A stretch of 64,000 nt of DNA from Mucilaginibacter sp. (GTDB lineage Bacteria; Bacteroidota; Bacteroidia; Sphingobacteriales; Sphingobacteriaceae), in contig JAUCSE010000104.1 of assembly GCA_030445275.1 (NCBI GenBank), positions 1 through 64,000 on the forward strand, written 5' to 3'. The notes under the pieces were generated by a model that made no database searches, had not been told where the DNA came from, and worked only from the letters and a program-made list of their open reading frames with translations. The translations under genes were made by a program, and so were the position numbers. Below, one piece after another: positions 26,425 to 34,415 of the stretch; positions within the stretch are counted from its first letter, which is position 1, and every line of letters starts with the position of its first letter.

Positions 26425-29400
26425 TTAAAAACCTACCTGTACACCCATCAAGATGGTTCTTGGCTTAGGGAACGAACCGCCATCATACCCAGGATTAAAT
26501 ACTCCGGAGGTAAAATCAGGGTTAAACCCTTTGTAAGCCTGGAACGAATACAGGTTTTGCGCTGTAGCATAGATCCTTGCGTTTGCCAGACCTTTAATTA
26601 TCCCTTTTTTAAAGGTGTAACCCAACGATACCGTGTTAATGCGTAGGTATTTACCATCCTGTAACCAACCTTTGCGGTTTGAGTCGCGCTGGTTTTGGTT
26701 AGGGTCATTCTGCACCACACGCGGTATATCGGTATTGGTGTTGGTTGGTGTCCAGCGGTTCAGGATATCGGTGCTTCGGTTAATGTAATCAGTTGTTAAC
26801 ATCAGGTCGCGGTACATGCGGCTATTGATCAGGAAGCCAGAGCTGCCTGATGCATTGATAGAAAGGTCAAAGCTTTTATAACCCGCAGCTATGTTCAAGC
26901 CATAATTAAGTTTTGGTATAGCGCTGCCCAGATAAGTACGGTCTTCGGGAGTAATTTTACCATCGCCATTGATATCTTTAAACTTAATATCCCCGGGAGC
27001 TGTGCCTGCTTCCTGCGTGGCATGGTTGGCAATTTCTGCCGCATTTTGAAAAATGCCTTCGGCTACGTAACCAAAATGCTCACCTACTTCGCCGCCTACA
27101 GCGGTTTTGGAACCAGTCCCGTATATAGGCTCATTGTTGCCGCCCAGGGCCAATACCTTGTTTTTAACGGTTGATACATTGGCAGCAACGTCAAGCGAAA
27201 AATCACCTGCTCTTTTGTGATAGGCTACAGATATCTCAATACCGTTATTACGCAAAGTTGCCGCATTAACCAAAGGCGATTGATTTACTGACCCGGTTGA
27301 GGCCGGGATGGGCACACCTACCAACACGTTGGATGAGGTACTGTTGTAATACTCGGCCGATAGGTCAAACATGCCATTCAGCAAAGTAGCATCAAAACCA
27401 ACGTTGGTGGTTTTACGGGTTTCCCATTTGATATTTTCAGATACCAGGCTGGTAACCAGGCCACCGGTAACTTTGCTGTTATTAAAGTTATATACAATAT
27501 TAGGGTTAATGTAAGAGGTGTACAGGTAATTGCCGATATTTTGGTTACCCAGTTCGCCATAGCTTCCCCTGAATTTAAGATCGCTGACGATATCTTTGGC
27601 TACCGTAAAAAATGGCTCATTACTAACACGCCATGCCACTGCTGCCGATGGGAAATAACCAAACCTATTGGATGGTGCAAAACGCGATGAACCATCCCGG
27701 CGCAGGGTTGCCGTTAAAAGGTACTTAGAATCGAAGTTATAATTTACTCTGCCAAAATAAGATGACAACGTGCTTTCGGATCTTGATCCGGAGGTGGTTT
27801 TATTGGTTCCGTTATCCAAAACAAGATATGGCGCCACCACATTTTCGGCGTGACCGGTTTGTGTCTGGAACTTATCATCCTGATATGATTGGCCTAATAA
27901 AACATCAACACTGTGTTTGCCAAAGGCTTTGTTATAGGTTAAAGTATTTTCAATGATGCCGGTGGTGTATAAACGTTCGGTGTTATCAAGGCGGGATATG
28001 CTTTGATTAAAAAAGTATCCAAGATCAAACGGTGGCTGGTACGAAAAATCATTGGCCATTACCTTATCATAACTCAGGTTAATCTTATATTTTAAGCTGT
28101 GCCCTTTTAGATTTAGTAAAGTCACCTCACCAAAAGCATTGGCCAGTATACGGTCGACATCTGTATAGTTTTTGATCAGCGAGTTGATACCAACCGCGTT
28201 TAGTGAAATTACATTTTGAACGCTTGACAGGATACCACCAAAACCACCCACTTTTGTTGGGTCATACAATTGCTGGGTGGGCACGGCCTCAATAAGGTCG
28301 ATAATGAGCGGTGGCCTGCTGCCTGTTAAAATATCAGAGCGATAGGTTAAGGCGTTTTCATGCGAGTGCGCGTAAAAAACAGACTCGCCAAATTTGAAAA
28401 TCCCCTTTTCGCCGGTAGTATTTACCCGGGTTGAGTAGCGATCATAAGTTGGGCCGTTCCCTACAAAAGTTCCTTTGTTGCCAAAATAATCTAAGGATAC
28501 ATTATAGGTAAAAAGCTCGCTTCCGCCAGAGAAGTTAACGTTTTGGTTTTGGCGGTTACCATTCTTTTCACCAATCTTTTGCCAGTCGGTATCGGTATTG
28601 CTTACAAACACCGGCGAATTAGGGTCGTTACCCGGAATTAAAGGCAGCCCTGCATTGGTGTTAACTTCATTGATTACGGTTTGATACTGAACACGGTCAA
28701 GTACAGGCACTCTTTGCCATATTTTATCAACACCGTAATAAGCGCTGTAGTCAATTTTTAATGGCGATCCTTTTTTTCCATGTTTGGTGGTAATAATTAC
28801 TACCCCGTTGGCTGCTCTTGACCCATAAATGGCACCGGCCGAAGCATCCTTAAGCACCTGCATGGATTCAATGTCATTAGGGTTAAAATCACGTGGTGAG
28901 TTGCTCATGGGCACTCCATCAATTACGTACAATGGGGCCGAATCGCCAAAGGTACTGAAACCCCTGATGCGCACACTTGGGAAAGCGCCCGGCTGGCCAT
29001 CACTGTTAACTGTTACACCCGATACTCTGCCTTGTAATAGTTGCGAAAGATCATTGGTCGAAAACTTCTTGGCTTCTTTGGCATCTACAATACCAACAGA
29101 ACCGGTGATATCTTTCTTTTTCACTCCGCCGTAACCCACCACAATTACCTCGTTAAGCGAGCTTGATGCAGCCTTTAGCTTGATGTTAATTGCGGTATTA
29201 CCGTTAAGCGGTACCTCCTGCTGATCAAAGCCAACAAAGGAAAATACCAGTACAATGTTGTTAGCATTGGCATCAGGAATGTTTAGGGCGTATTTACCAC
29301 TTACATCGGTTTGTGTGCCTAGGTTTAATCCCTTAACTTTAACACTTACACCTGGTAAAGGCAGGTTATTTTCATCAGCTACGGTTCCTGTTACCGCCGA

Positions 29401-29778
29401 AAGGGTTATCCCTTTTTCTGACAAAATAACCAGGTTGTTATCGCTTAAGGTATATCCCAGATTGGTTTTACTAAGCAGGGCATTCATCACTTCGTCAAGA
29501 GATGCGTTTTTAATACTCAAACTGGCGGGCCAGTCGTTTTTTGACAGCACATCATCGTTGTACAAAAAGTGGTAATCAGATTTTTTTTCGATTTCTTTAA
29601 GCGCCTTTTTTAAGGATATCCTCTCAAAACTGACATTTATTCTAGTCTGACCATACCCTTTGGAAAACGCCTGCATAGAAGAGACGATGACCAGAATAAG
29701 GATAAATTTAAACATAAGGAGAACTTTCAAAAATTGGTTCAGCCGCACTTGGTTAATGCGGTGTGCATTTTTTTTCAT
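26425..29778 (-). CDS. SusC-family TonB-dependent transducer with STN domain (arabinan module)
   Basis: Outer-membrane importer that also signals to the FecR encoded upstream. After a signal peptide (to about residue 43, GYGQ) there is an STN secretin/TonB short domain (46-120: VSFERISLKKALKEIEKKS...), the part that contacts anti-sigma factors. A carboxypeptidase-regulatory-like domain follows (128-201), then SLNEVIVVGYG (207-217), a plug with YVIDGVPMS and QVLKDASAGAIYG, and the barrel. 1117 aa is normal for STN-bearing SusC proteins. Position behind FecR and ahead of SusD and an endo-arabinanase suggests that arabinan binding switches on the sigma factor. Confidence 0.95.
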   Translation of the reverse strand: MKKNAHRINQVRLNQFLKVLLMFKFILILVIVSSMQAFSKGYGQTRINVSFERISLKKALKEIEKKSDYHFLYNDDVLSKNDWPASLSIKNASLDEVMNALLSKTNLGYTLSDNNLVILSEKGITLSAVTGTVADENNLPLPGVSVKVKGLNLGTQTDVSGKYALNIPDANANNIVLVFSFVGFDQQEVPLNGNTAINIKLKAASSSLNEVIVVGYGGVKKKDITGSVGIVDAKEAKKFSTNDLSQLLQGRVSGVTVNSDGQPGAFPSVRIRGFSTFGDSAPLYVIDGVPMSNSPRDFNPNDIESMQVLKDASAGAIYGSRAANGVVIITTKHGKKGSPLKIDYSAYYGVDKIWQRVPVLDRVQYQTVINEVNTNAGLPLIPGNDPNSPVFVSNTDTDWQKIGEKNGNRQNQNVNFSGGSELFTYNVSLDYFGNKGTFVGNGPTYDRYSTRVNTTGEKGIFKFGESVFYAHSHENALTYRSDILTGSRPPLIIDLIEAVPTQQLYDPTKVGGFGGILSSVQNVISLNAVGINSLIKNYTDVDRILANAFGEVTLLNLKGHSLKYKINLSYDKVMANDFSYQPPFDLGYFFNQSISRLDNTERLYTTGIIENTLTYNKAFGKHSVDVLLGQSYQDDKFQTQTGHAENVVAPYLVLDNGTNKTTSGSRSESTLSSYFGRVNYNFDSKYLLTATLRRDGSSRFAPSNRFGYFPSAAVAWRVSNEPFFTVAKDIVSDLKFRGSYGELGNQNIGNYLYTSYINPNIVYNFNNSKVTGGLVTSLVSENIKWETRKTTNVGFDATLLNGMFDLSAEYYNSTSSNVLVGVPIPASTGSVNQSPLVNAATLRNNGIEISVAYHKRAGDFSLDVAANVSTVKNKVLALGGNNEPIYGTGSKTAVGGEVGEHFGYVAEGIFQNAAEIANHATQEAGTAPGDIKFKDINGDGKITPEDRTYLGSAIPKLNYGLNIAAGYKSFDLSINASGSSGFLINSRMYRDLMLTTDYINRSTDILNRWTPTNTNTDIPRVVQNDPNQNQRDSNRKGWLQDGKYLRINTVSLGYTFKKGIIKGLANARIYATAQNLYSFQAYKGFNPDFTSGVFNPGYDGGSFPKPRTILMGVQVGF

Positions 29779-29935
29779 AATTTAGCGTTAAGGTTGTTTA
29801 ACTATTTGGTTTTTAGACGGACTGGTAGTTAACGTATACCATTTACATGGGGGAATGCGTCAACATTTCCCCATTTTTTTGGTTTCGGCTTAGATAGTTA
29901 TTTATGCATAGGCATCTGAAATAATTGTTTAATAA

Positions 29936-31024
29936 TTAATAAATTACAATTTGGTTGTTATCAATTTTATAATGGAAATTGGTAGTGGTTTGCAAAGCCT
30001 GCAAAGCTTTGTTAATTGGTTCATTCTGGAACTTACCTGTAAATCTTAGTTTTTTAACCCCCTCGTTTTTAAAAACGATAGTTACATTATACCGGCGTTC
30101 AAGTTTTTTAGCAACACCCTCAAAATCCTCGGCATCAAAGGCCAGCTTATTTTCGAGCCAAAGCGCTTCTGATGGTAAGCTATCCTGTTTGGCTTGGTGT
30201 ATTCTACTCAAGGCAATAAGCGGTATTTCTTCTGCTACATCGGCTAGCGACATATTGGTTTTACCTGCAGTCTTTTCGTTGTTAATTACAGTTAACTTTT
30301 CTGATGGCTTTAAAATGATCTTCTTTTCAGGATTCTTTAAAACGGTTAACTCAATTTGCCCGCGAATCAGCGCGGCCTCAGTAGTTTTATCATTTTTGTA
30401 TGACCGTAAATTAAAGCGGGTGCCCAATACCTTGATACTGATAGTTGGGGTTGTTACTATAAAAGGATGATTAGGGTCTTTTGTCACATCAAAAAAAGCT
30501 TCGCCCACCAACGATACTTTCCTGAAATCTGTTCCAAAATCATTTCCATAAACCAACTTACTGCCAGAGTTTAACCACACCCTGGTGCCATCAGGCAGTT
30601 GAATTTTACTGATGCCGCCCCTGGGCGCAGTTATCTCATTGGTTTTGTTATTGACAACTGTATGTTGCTGTGTAAACCAGAATGTACCTAAAACCACAGT
30701 TGCAGCAACAAGCCAGGAACATCGTTTTATAAACCTGATTACTTTTAGTTTTTTATCGTCGGCCTGAAGGGCAGTTGTTTGTGCAGCTTCGTCAATTTCA
30801 TTTTTATCTATAGCATCCAATTTGGCATCAAAGGACTGCCACTTGTTTAATAGTTTTTCATCAGTGTTGGTTTGTTGATTATTTTCCCATATCTCTTCGA
30901 GTGAAGATAGTGGATACTTACCTGCTTCGCTTTGCTGCAACAGCTCTTCAAGTTCAAGTAATTCTTCGGGCGAAGCTTCATTACTTAACTTTTTAGCAAT
31001 AAGTATCCAAACGTTATTAATCAT
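29936..31024 (-). CDS. FecR-family anti-sigma factor (arabinan module)
   Basis: Single-pass inner-membrane regulator that holds its ECF sigma factor until the STN domain of SusC signals. The N-terminal ~100 residues are cytoplasmic (VWILIAKKLSNEASPEELLELEELL). One transmembrane helix is at about 102-118 (CSWLVAATVVLGTFWF). The periplasmic FecR domain covers about 133-230 (APRGGISKIQLPDGTRVWLNSGSKLVYG, GEAFFDVTKDPNHPFIV). A C-terminal DUF4974-type domain is at about 290-360, ending in FHYKIDNNQIVIY. It starts 61 bp after the sigma gene stop. The order sigma-FecR-SusC-SusD is the standard Bacteroidota switch. Confidence 0.95.
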   Translation of the reverse strand: MINNVWILIAKKLSNEASPEELLELEELLQQSEAGKYPLSSLEEIWENNQQTNTDEKLLNKWQSFDAKLDAIDKNEIDEAAQTTALQADDKKLKVIRFIKRCSWLVAATVVLGTFWFTQQHTVVNNKTNEITAPRGGISKIQLPDGTRVWLNSGSKLVYGNDFGTDFRKVSLVGEAFFDVTKDPNHPFIVTTPTISIKVLGTRFNLRSYKNDKTTEAALIRGQIELTVLKNPEKKIILKPSEKLTVINNEKTAGKTNMSLADVAEEIPLIALSRIHQAKQDSLPSEALWLENKLAFDAEDFEGVAKKLERRYNVTIVFKNEGVKKLRFTGKFQNEPINKALQALQTTTNFHYKIDNNQIVIY

Positions 31025-31085
31025 TATTACAGCTCTCTATAATTAGAGTCTGTAAATAATCAGAATACCCTAGTCAGAAATTTAA

Positions 31086-31676
31086 TTATTCTTTTAGCGA
31101 TTCACTAAAGGAGGATAAAGCCATCGATTTTTGTGAGTTTTCAATGCCTTTTGATAATGTTTTCATCGCATTCCCCATATGATATTCAACCGTTTTAACA
31201 GATATATCCAGCAAGCTGGCAACCTCCCTGTATTTTAAACCATCCTCCTTTACCAGCTTAAATACCAACCTGCATGGTTCAGAAAGTTTACTTAAGGCAA
31301 TATTTATAATTTTGATCAGATCCGCACAGGCCAGCTTATCTTCACCACTGGCCGATGGGTCGGCTATCTCTAAATCAATATGGTCAATACTTACGTTATT
31401 TACCTGCGTTTTTGAAATATAAGTAAGCGATTTGTTTTTTATGGCCGAATAGCTGTAAAAAGTAAAGTTATTGATCTCTGTTAAAGCCGTGCGTCTTATC
31501 CACAGGCTTACAAGCACATCATCTGTAATCTCTTCCGCAAGCTCATCTGATTTCACCAGCGATTTAGCCAGGCTAAATAATTTACTATAATAAAATAAAT
31601 ACAACCTTTTAAAAGATGCCCGGCTGTTATTCAAAGCAATATCGCTCAGCAGGCCCTTGATCTCCGTATCCAACAT
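31086..31676 (-). CDS. ECF RNA polymerase sigma factor (arabinan module)
   Basis: Sigma-70-family extracytoplasmic-function factor of 196 aa. Region 2 spans about residues 20-85 (LYLFYYSKLFSLAKSLVKSDELAEEITDDVLVSLW). The region 4 helix-turn-helix is at about 125-175 (LVFKLVKEDGLKYREVASLLDISVKTVEYHMGNAMK). It heads the leftward operon with FecR, SusC, SusD and the GH43 lipoprotein, and probably directs transcription of the SusC gene. The upstream 655-bp region is shared with a second, divergent sigma gene and holds two dyad sites. Confidence 0.95.
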   Translation of the reverse strand: MLDTEIKGLLSDIALNNSRASFKRLYLFYYSKLFSLAKSLVKSDELAEEITDDVLVSLWIRRTALTEINNFTFYSYSAIKNKSLTYISKTQVNNVSIDHIDLEIADPSASGEDKLACADLIKIINIALSKLSEPCRLVFKLVKEDGLKYREVASLLDISVKTVEYHMGNAMKTLSKGIENSQKSMALSSFSESLKE

Positions 31677-31864
31677 CTTTAATCGGTTATAATTTATTAA
31701 TAAATTAAATACTCTCTTTATTACTATCTGGCTGAAAAGGCCTCAAACCAACACACTCTTCCCTATATCCGGTTTTTTTTGAGCTATGCTGATTTTATTA
31801 TAATTGGTGTCTGGTTCATTAGCCGCTGGCCAATGAAAAATCTAAGATATGTTATTTTATTTAA

Positions 31865-31879
31865 TTGTTAAATAAACAC
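31865..31879. promoter_or_regulatory. Dyad operator candidate, site 2 (ECF sigma, arabinan module)
   Basis: TTGTTAAATAAACAC, 189 bp before the leftward sigma start. It shares 14 of 15 bases with the site at 44554-44568, and the flanking AAACACTNAAAA is also shared. Confidence 0.45.
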
Positions 31880-32237
31880 TTAAAATTATTTACAACCGTG
31901 TATACATCCTACAAGAATAAATGCATTACAAGCGTATCTTTTTAAACCAGCAGCAATTAATATCAGCAACTTACAGCATCTGAAAATTAGTTTTCAGCAC
32001 TAACAAAACATCCTAATAGATTCTATTAATTTAAAAATTTGGTGCAAATAATACAATAAATGTATTATTTGCACACTATATAATAAACTTTGGTAGCCGA
32101 CAGGCTGAAATCCAAAAAAATAAAAATTGGGCAAGTAATTACCGTTTATTTTTAATGCTGCTATCAACGCAAGAGAATATCGGTGATCAATAAATAGGGC
32201 AATTAAAATATGTCTTAAAAAAAGACGTTGTATTTAA

Positions 32238-32252
32238 TTGTCATTTAAACAA
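32238..32252. promoter_or_regulatory. Dyad operator candidate, site 3 (second ECF sigma)
   Basis: TTGTCATTTAAACAA, 80 bp before the rightward sigma start at 32332. It fits KTGTY-N5-AACAM. It is one of the less certain sites, because the area is AT-rich. Confidence 0.38.
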
Positions 32253-32331
32253 TAATAAATTTACACTAGTCGATCAATAATTAATAGAATTTTTTATTTG
32301 AAATATACTTATATTCGTTATTTAAACATAA

Positions 32332-32937
32332 ATGAGCCACCGGAGCGACCTTTCAGACCATGATTTATCCATCCTCATCAGGGACAGGGACATGGTGGCT
32401 TTCGATCTGATTTTTGAAAAGTACTATCGCCCGCTGTGCTTTTTTGCAACCCGTATTATTCAGGATAATTTTGATGCACAGGATATTGTGCAGGACACTT
32501 TTGTTAAATTCTGGCAAAAGGATAACACAACAGATGCCATCACTTCTATAAGGGCCTATCTGTATGTAAGTGTCAAAAACTCCTGCTTCAACTACCTCGA
32601 AAAAAACAACGTTAAACTTAAGCATCAGCAATACCTGGTATCTACCGATCAACCTGATGATGTAACCGTTTTACATACCATGATCCAGGCAGAAGTATTA
32701 AGACAGGTTTTTGCCGCTGTTGATACCCTACCCGAACAATGCCGTAAAATAATTCTGATGACCTTTGAAGATGGGAAAAAAGCCAGGGATATAGCTGATG
32801 AGCTGGGTATCACGATCAGCACGGTTAATAACCAAAAAATGAGAGGTCTTAATTTGCTCAGGAACCGGTTATCTGATGAGCCTTTTGCTTTAGGAATGCT
32901 GTTGCTTTTACCCGGTATAATTAACCATATCAAGTAA
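32332..32937 (+). CDS. ECF RNA polymerase sigma factor (second module)
   Basis: 201-aa sigma-70-family factor. Region 2 is at about residues 22-90 (FDLIFEKYYRPLCFFATRIIQDNFDAQDIVQDTFVKFW). Region 4 is at about 125-180 (LPEQCRKIILMTFEDGKKARDIADELGITISTVNNQKMRGL). It is read rightward, divergent from the arabinan-module sigma, and heads a FecR-SusC-SusD set. The two sigma factors differ clearly in their region 4 helices (ISVKTVEYH versus ITISTVNNQ), so they are not a recent duplication and probably recognise different promoters. Confidence 0.95.
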   Translation: MSHRSDLSDHDLSILIRDRDMVAFDLIFEKYYRPLCFFATRIIQDNFDAQDIVQDTFVKFWQKDNTTDAITSIRAYLYVSVKNSCFNYLEKNNVKLKHQQYLVSTDQPDDVTVLHTMIQAEVLRQVFAAVDTLPEQCRKIILMTFEDGKKARDIADELGITISTVNNQKMRGLNLLRNRLSDEPFALGMLLLLPGIINHIK

Positions 32938-33027
32938 TTATTTAACAGGTTTTTAACTTTATTTTAAAATCCTTTAGATAAAACCCCTCCTCTTCCTGTT
33001 CTATCATCAAATACCTGCAATAGCAAC

Positions 33028-34209
33028 ATGGATAATTCTGAAGTTAACACCTTTTTAAAAATTTCTGATCATATAAGCAATTATTTGAAAGGCAGTTTAA
33101 GCAGCGATGATTTAACTGAATTATTTTCATGGGTTGAAGCCAATGAGGCAAACAAAGCATTATTTAACAGTATAGTAAATGAAAAAGAACTGGAAAATTT
33201 GCATGCCGAATTTAAGGCATTTGATACCCAAAGCGCTTTAACCGATGTTAAAGCCAGATTAAAATCCACCATTCATCATACCCCAAAACTCAATAGAAAA
33301 TGGCCGTTAATGGCAGCGGCATCTATTTTATTGTGTTTAGCAGTCGGGCTATTTACTTTATACCGTCATGATTCCCCGCCGCAAACCGCGCTAAATAATA
33401 AAAAACAGGATCTTGTTCCCGGCGGTAATAAAGCCATCCTGACACTTGCCAACGGCCAACAAGTTATACTAAACGGAGCAACTAATGGCAAGATTGCCAA
33501 CCAGGGTAATGCTGCTGTCAATAAGTTAGCAGATGGCCTGTTGGCTTATAATTCATCATCCGAAACAGAAAACGCAGCAACAGCATACAATACCATGACC
33601 ACCCCCCGTGGCGGCCAATATCATCTCATTTTAGCTGACGGCACCCATGTATGGCTCAACGCGGCTTCCTCTATTAAATTCCCGGTATCATTTACAGGAA
33701 AAGACCGAAAGGTAGAAATCACAGGCGAAGCTTATTTTGAAGTTGCACATGACAAAACCAAACCATTTATAGTTGCCAGTAACGGGCAAACTGTTCAGGT
33801 ACTGGGCACACACTTTAACATCAATGCCTATACAGACGAGGATGAAGTTAAAACAACCCTGCTGGAGGGTAGTGTAAAGATACAAGTGGGCGATAAAAGT
33901 TTCCTGCTTAAACCGGGAGAGCAATCAAAGTTAAAGAATGGAGCAATAGATATTGTTGCCGGAGATACAGATGGAGCTGTTGATTGGAAAAATGGCATTT
34001 TCCATTTTAACGATGCCAGCATTGAATCAGTTATGAGGCAGCTGAGCCGTTGGTATGATGTGGATGTAAAATATGAAGGAAAAGTAAAGGAAAGAGAATT
34101 TTCAGGAGAGATATCAAGAAATGTAAATGCCTCGCAAATATTGGATGCCTTGAGCTTTAAAAAGATCCATTATGCCATTGAGGGAAAAACAATTATCATA
34201 AAACCTTAA
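33028..34209 (+). CDS. FecR-family anti-sigma factor (second module)
   Basis: Inner-membrane anti-sigma partner of the sigma factor encoded 90 bp upstream. A cytoplasmic N-terminal part (about 1-90) is followed by a transmembrane helix at about 92-111 (WPLMAAASILLCLAVGLFTL). The FecR domain lies at about 185-285 (TPRGGQYHLILADGTHVWLNAASS, GEAYFEVAHDKTKPFIV, GTHFNINAY). The C-terminal DUF4974-type domain is at about 315-393 (FHFNDASIESVMRQLSRWYDVDV...). There is an insertion of about 60 residues (about 125-184) before the FecR core that the arabinan-module FecR lacks. 393 aa is within the family range. Confidence 0.95.
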   Translation: MDNSEVNTFLKISDHISNYLKGSLSSDDLTELFSWVEANEANKALFNSIVNEKELENLHAEFKAFDTQSALTDVKARLKSTIHHTPKLNRKWPLMAAASILLCLAVGLFTLYRHDSPPQTALNNKKQDLVPGGNKAILTLANGQQVILNGATNGKIANQGNAAVNKLADGLLAYNSSSETENAATAYNTMTTPRGGQYHLILADGTHVWLNAASSIKFPVSFTGKDRKVEITGEAYFEVAHDKTKPFIVASNGQTVQVLGTHFNINAYTDEDEVKTTLLEGSVKIQVGDKSFLLKPGEQSKLKNGAIDIVAGDTDGAVDWKNGIFHFNDASIESVMRQLSRWYDVDVKYEGKVKEREFSGEISRNVNASQILDALSFKKIHYAIEGKTIIIKP

Positions 34210-34302
34210 CTATTAAATTAACTGTTCAATTAAAACAAAATTAGATGAAAAAAAACATACCTAAAACGCTTTAGCGCTTCCTCTGTAAGGTTAACAAAAT
34301 AA

Positions 34303-34330
34303 CCGCACCCCGACTGCAATCAGGGTACGG
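34303..34330 (+). other. Hairpin in the FecR-SusC intercistronic gap
   Basis: CCGCACCC (34303-34310) pairs with GGGTACGG (34323-34330) across a 12-nt loop, giving a 7-bp GC-rich stem with one mismatch. It sits in the 206-bp gap between FecR and SusC. Without a following T-run it is not a simple terminator. It may mark an mRNA-processing or attenuation point that separates regulator from transporter expression. Confidence 0.35.
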
Positions 34331-34415
34331 AAAACATTCGAGTTAACCCTTCCGGTAAATCGGAAAAACAAGTTTAGTGTCCCTAATCATGTATTAACCC
34401 AAACATTTCAAAAGT

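Larger units (their letters stand above)
31677..32331. promoter_or_regulatory. 655-bp divergent promoter region between two ECF sigma genes
   Basis: Very AT-rich non-coding stretch between two back-to-back sigma/FecR/SusCD modules. It should contain both promoters. I find no exact TAnnTTTG with a matching TTTG on either strand. The only structured signals are the dyads at 31865-31879 and 32238-32252, one on each side. No gene, tRNA or repeat-family member was seen. Confidence 0.6.

Noticed and set aside
29979..30470. 163-aa rightward frame opposite FecR
   Set aside because: Antisense shadow. The FecR frame is complete with its transmembrane helix and both domains.
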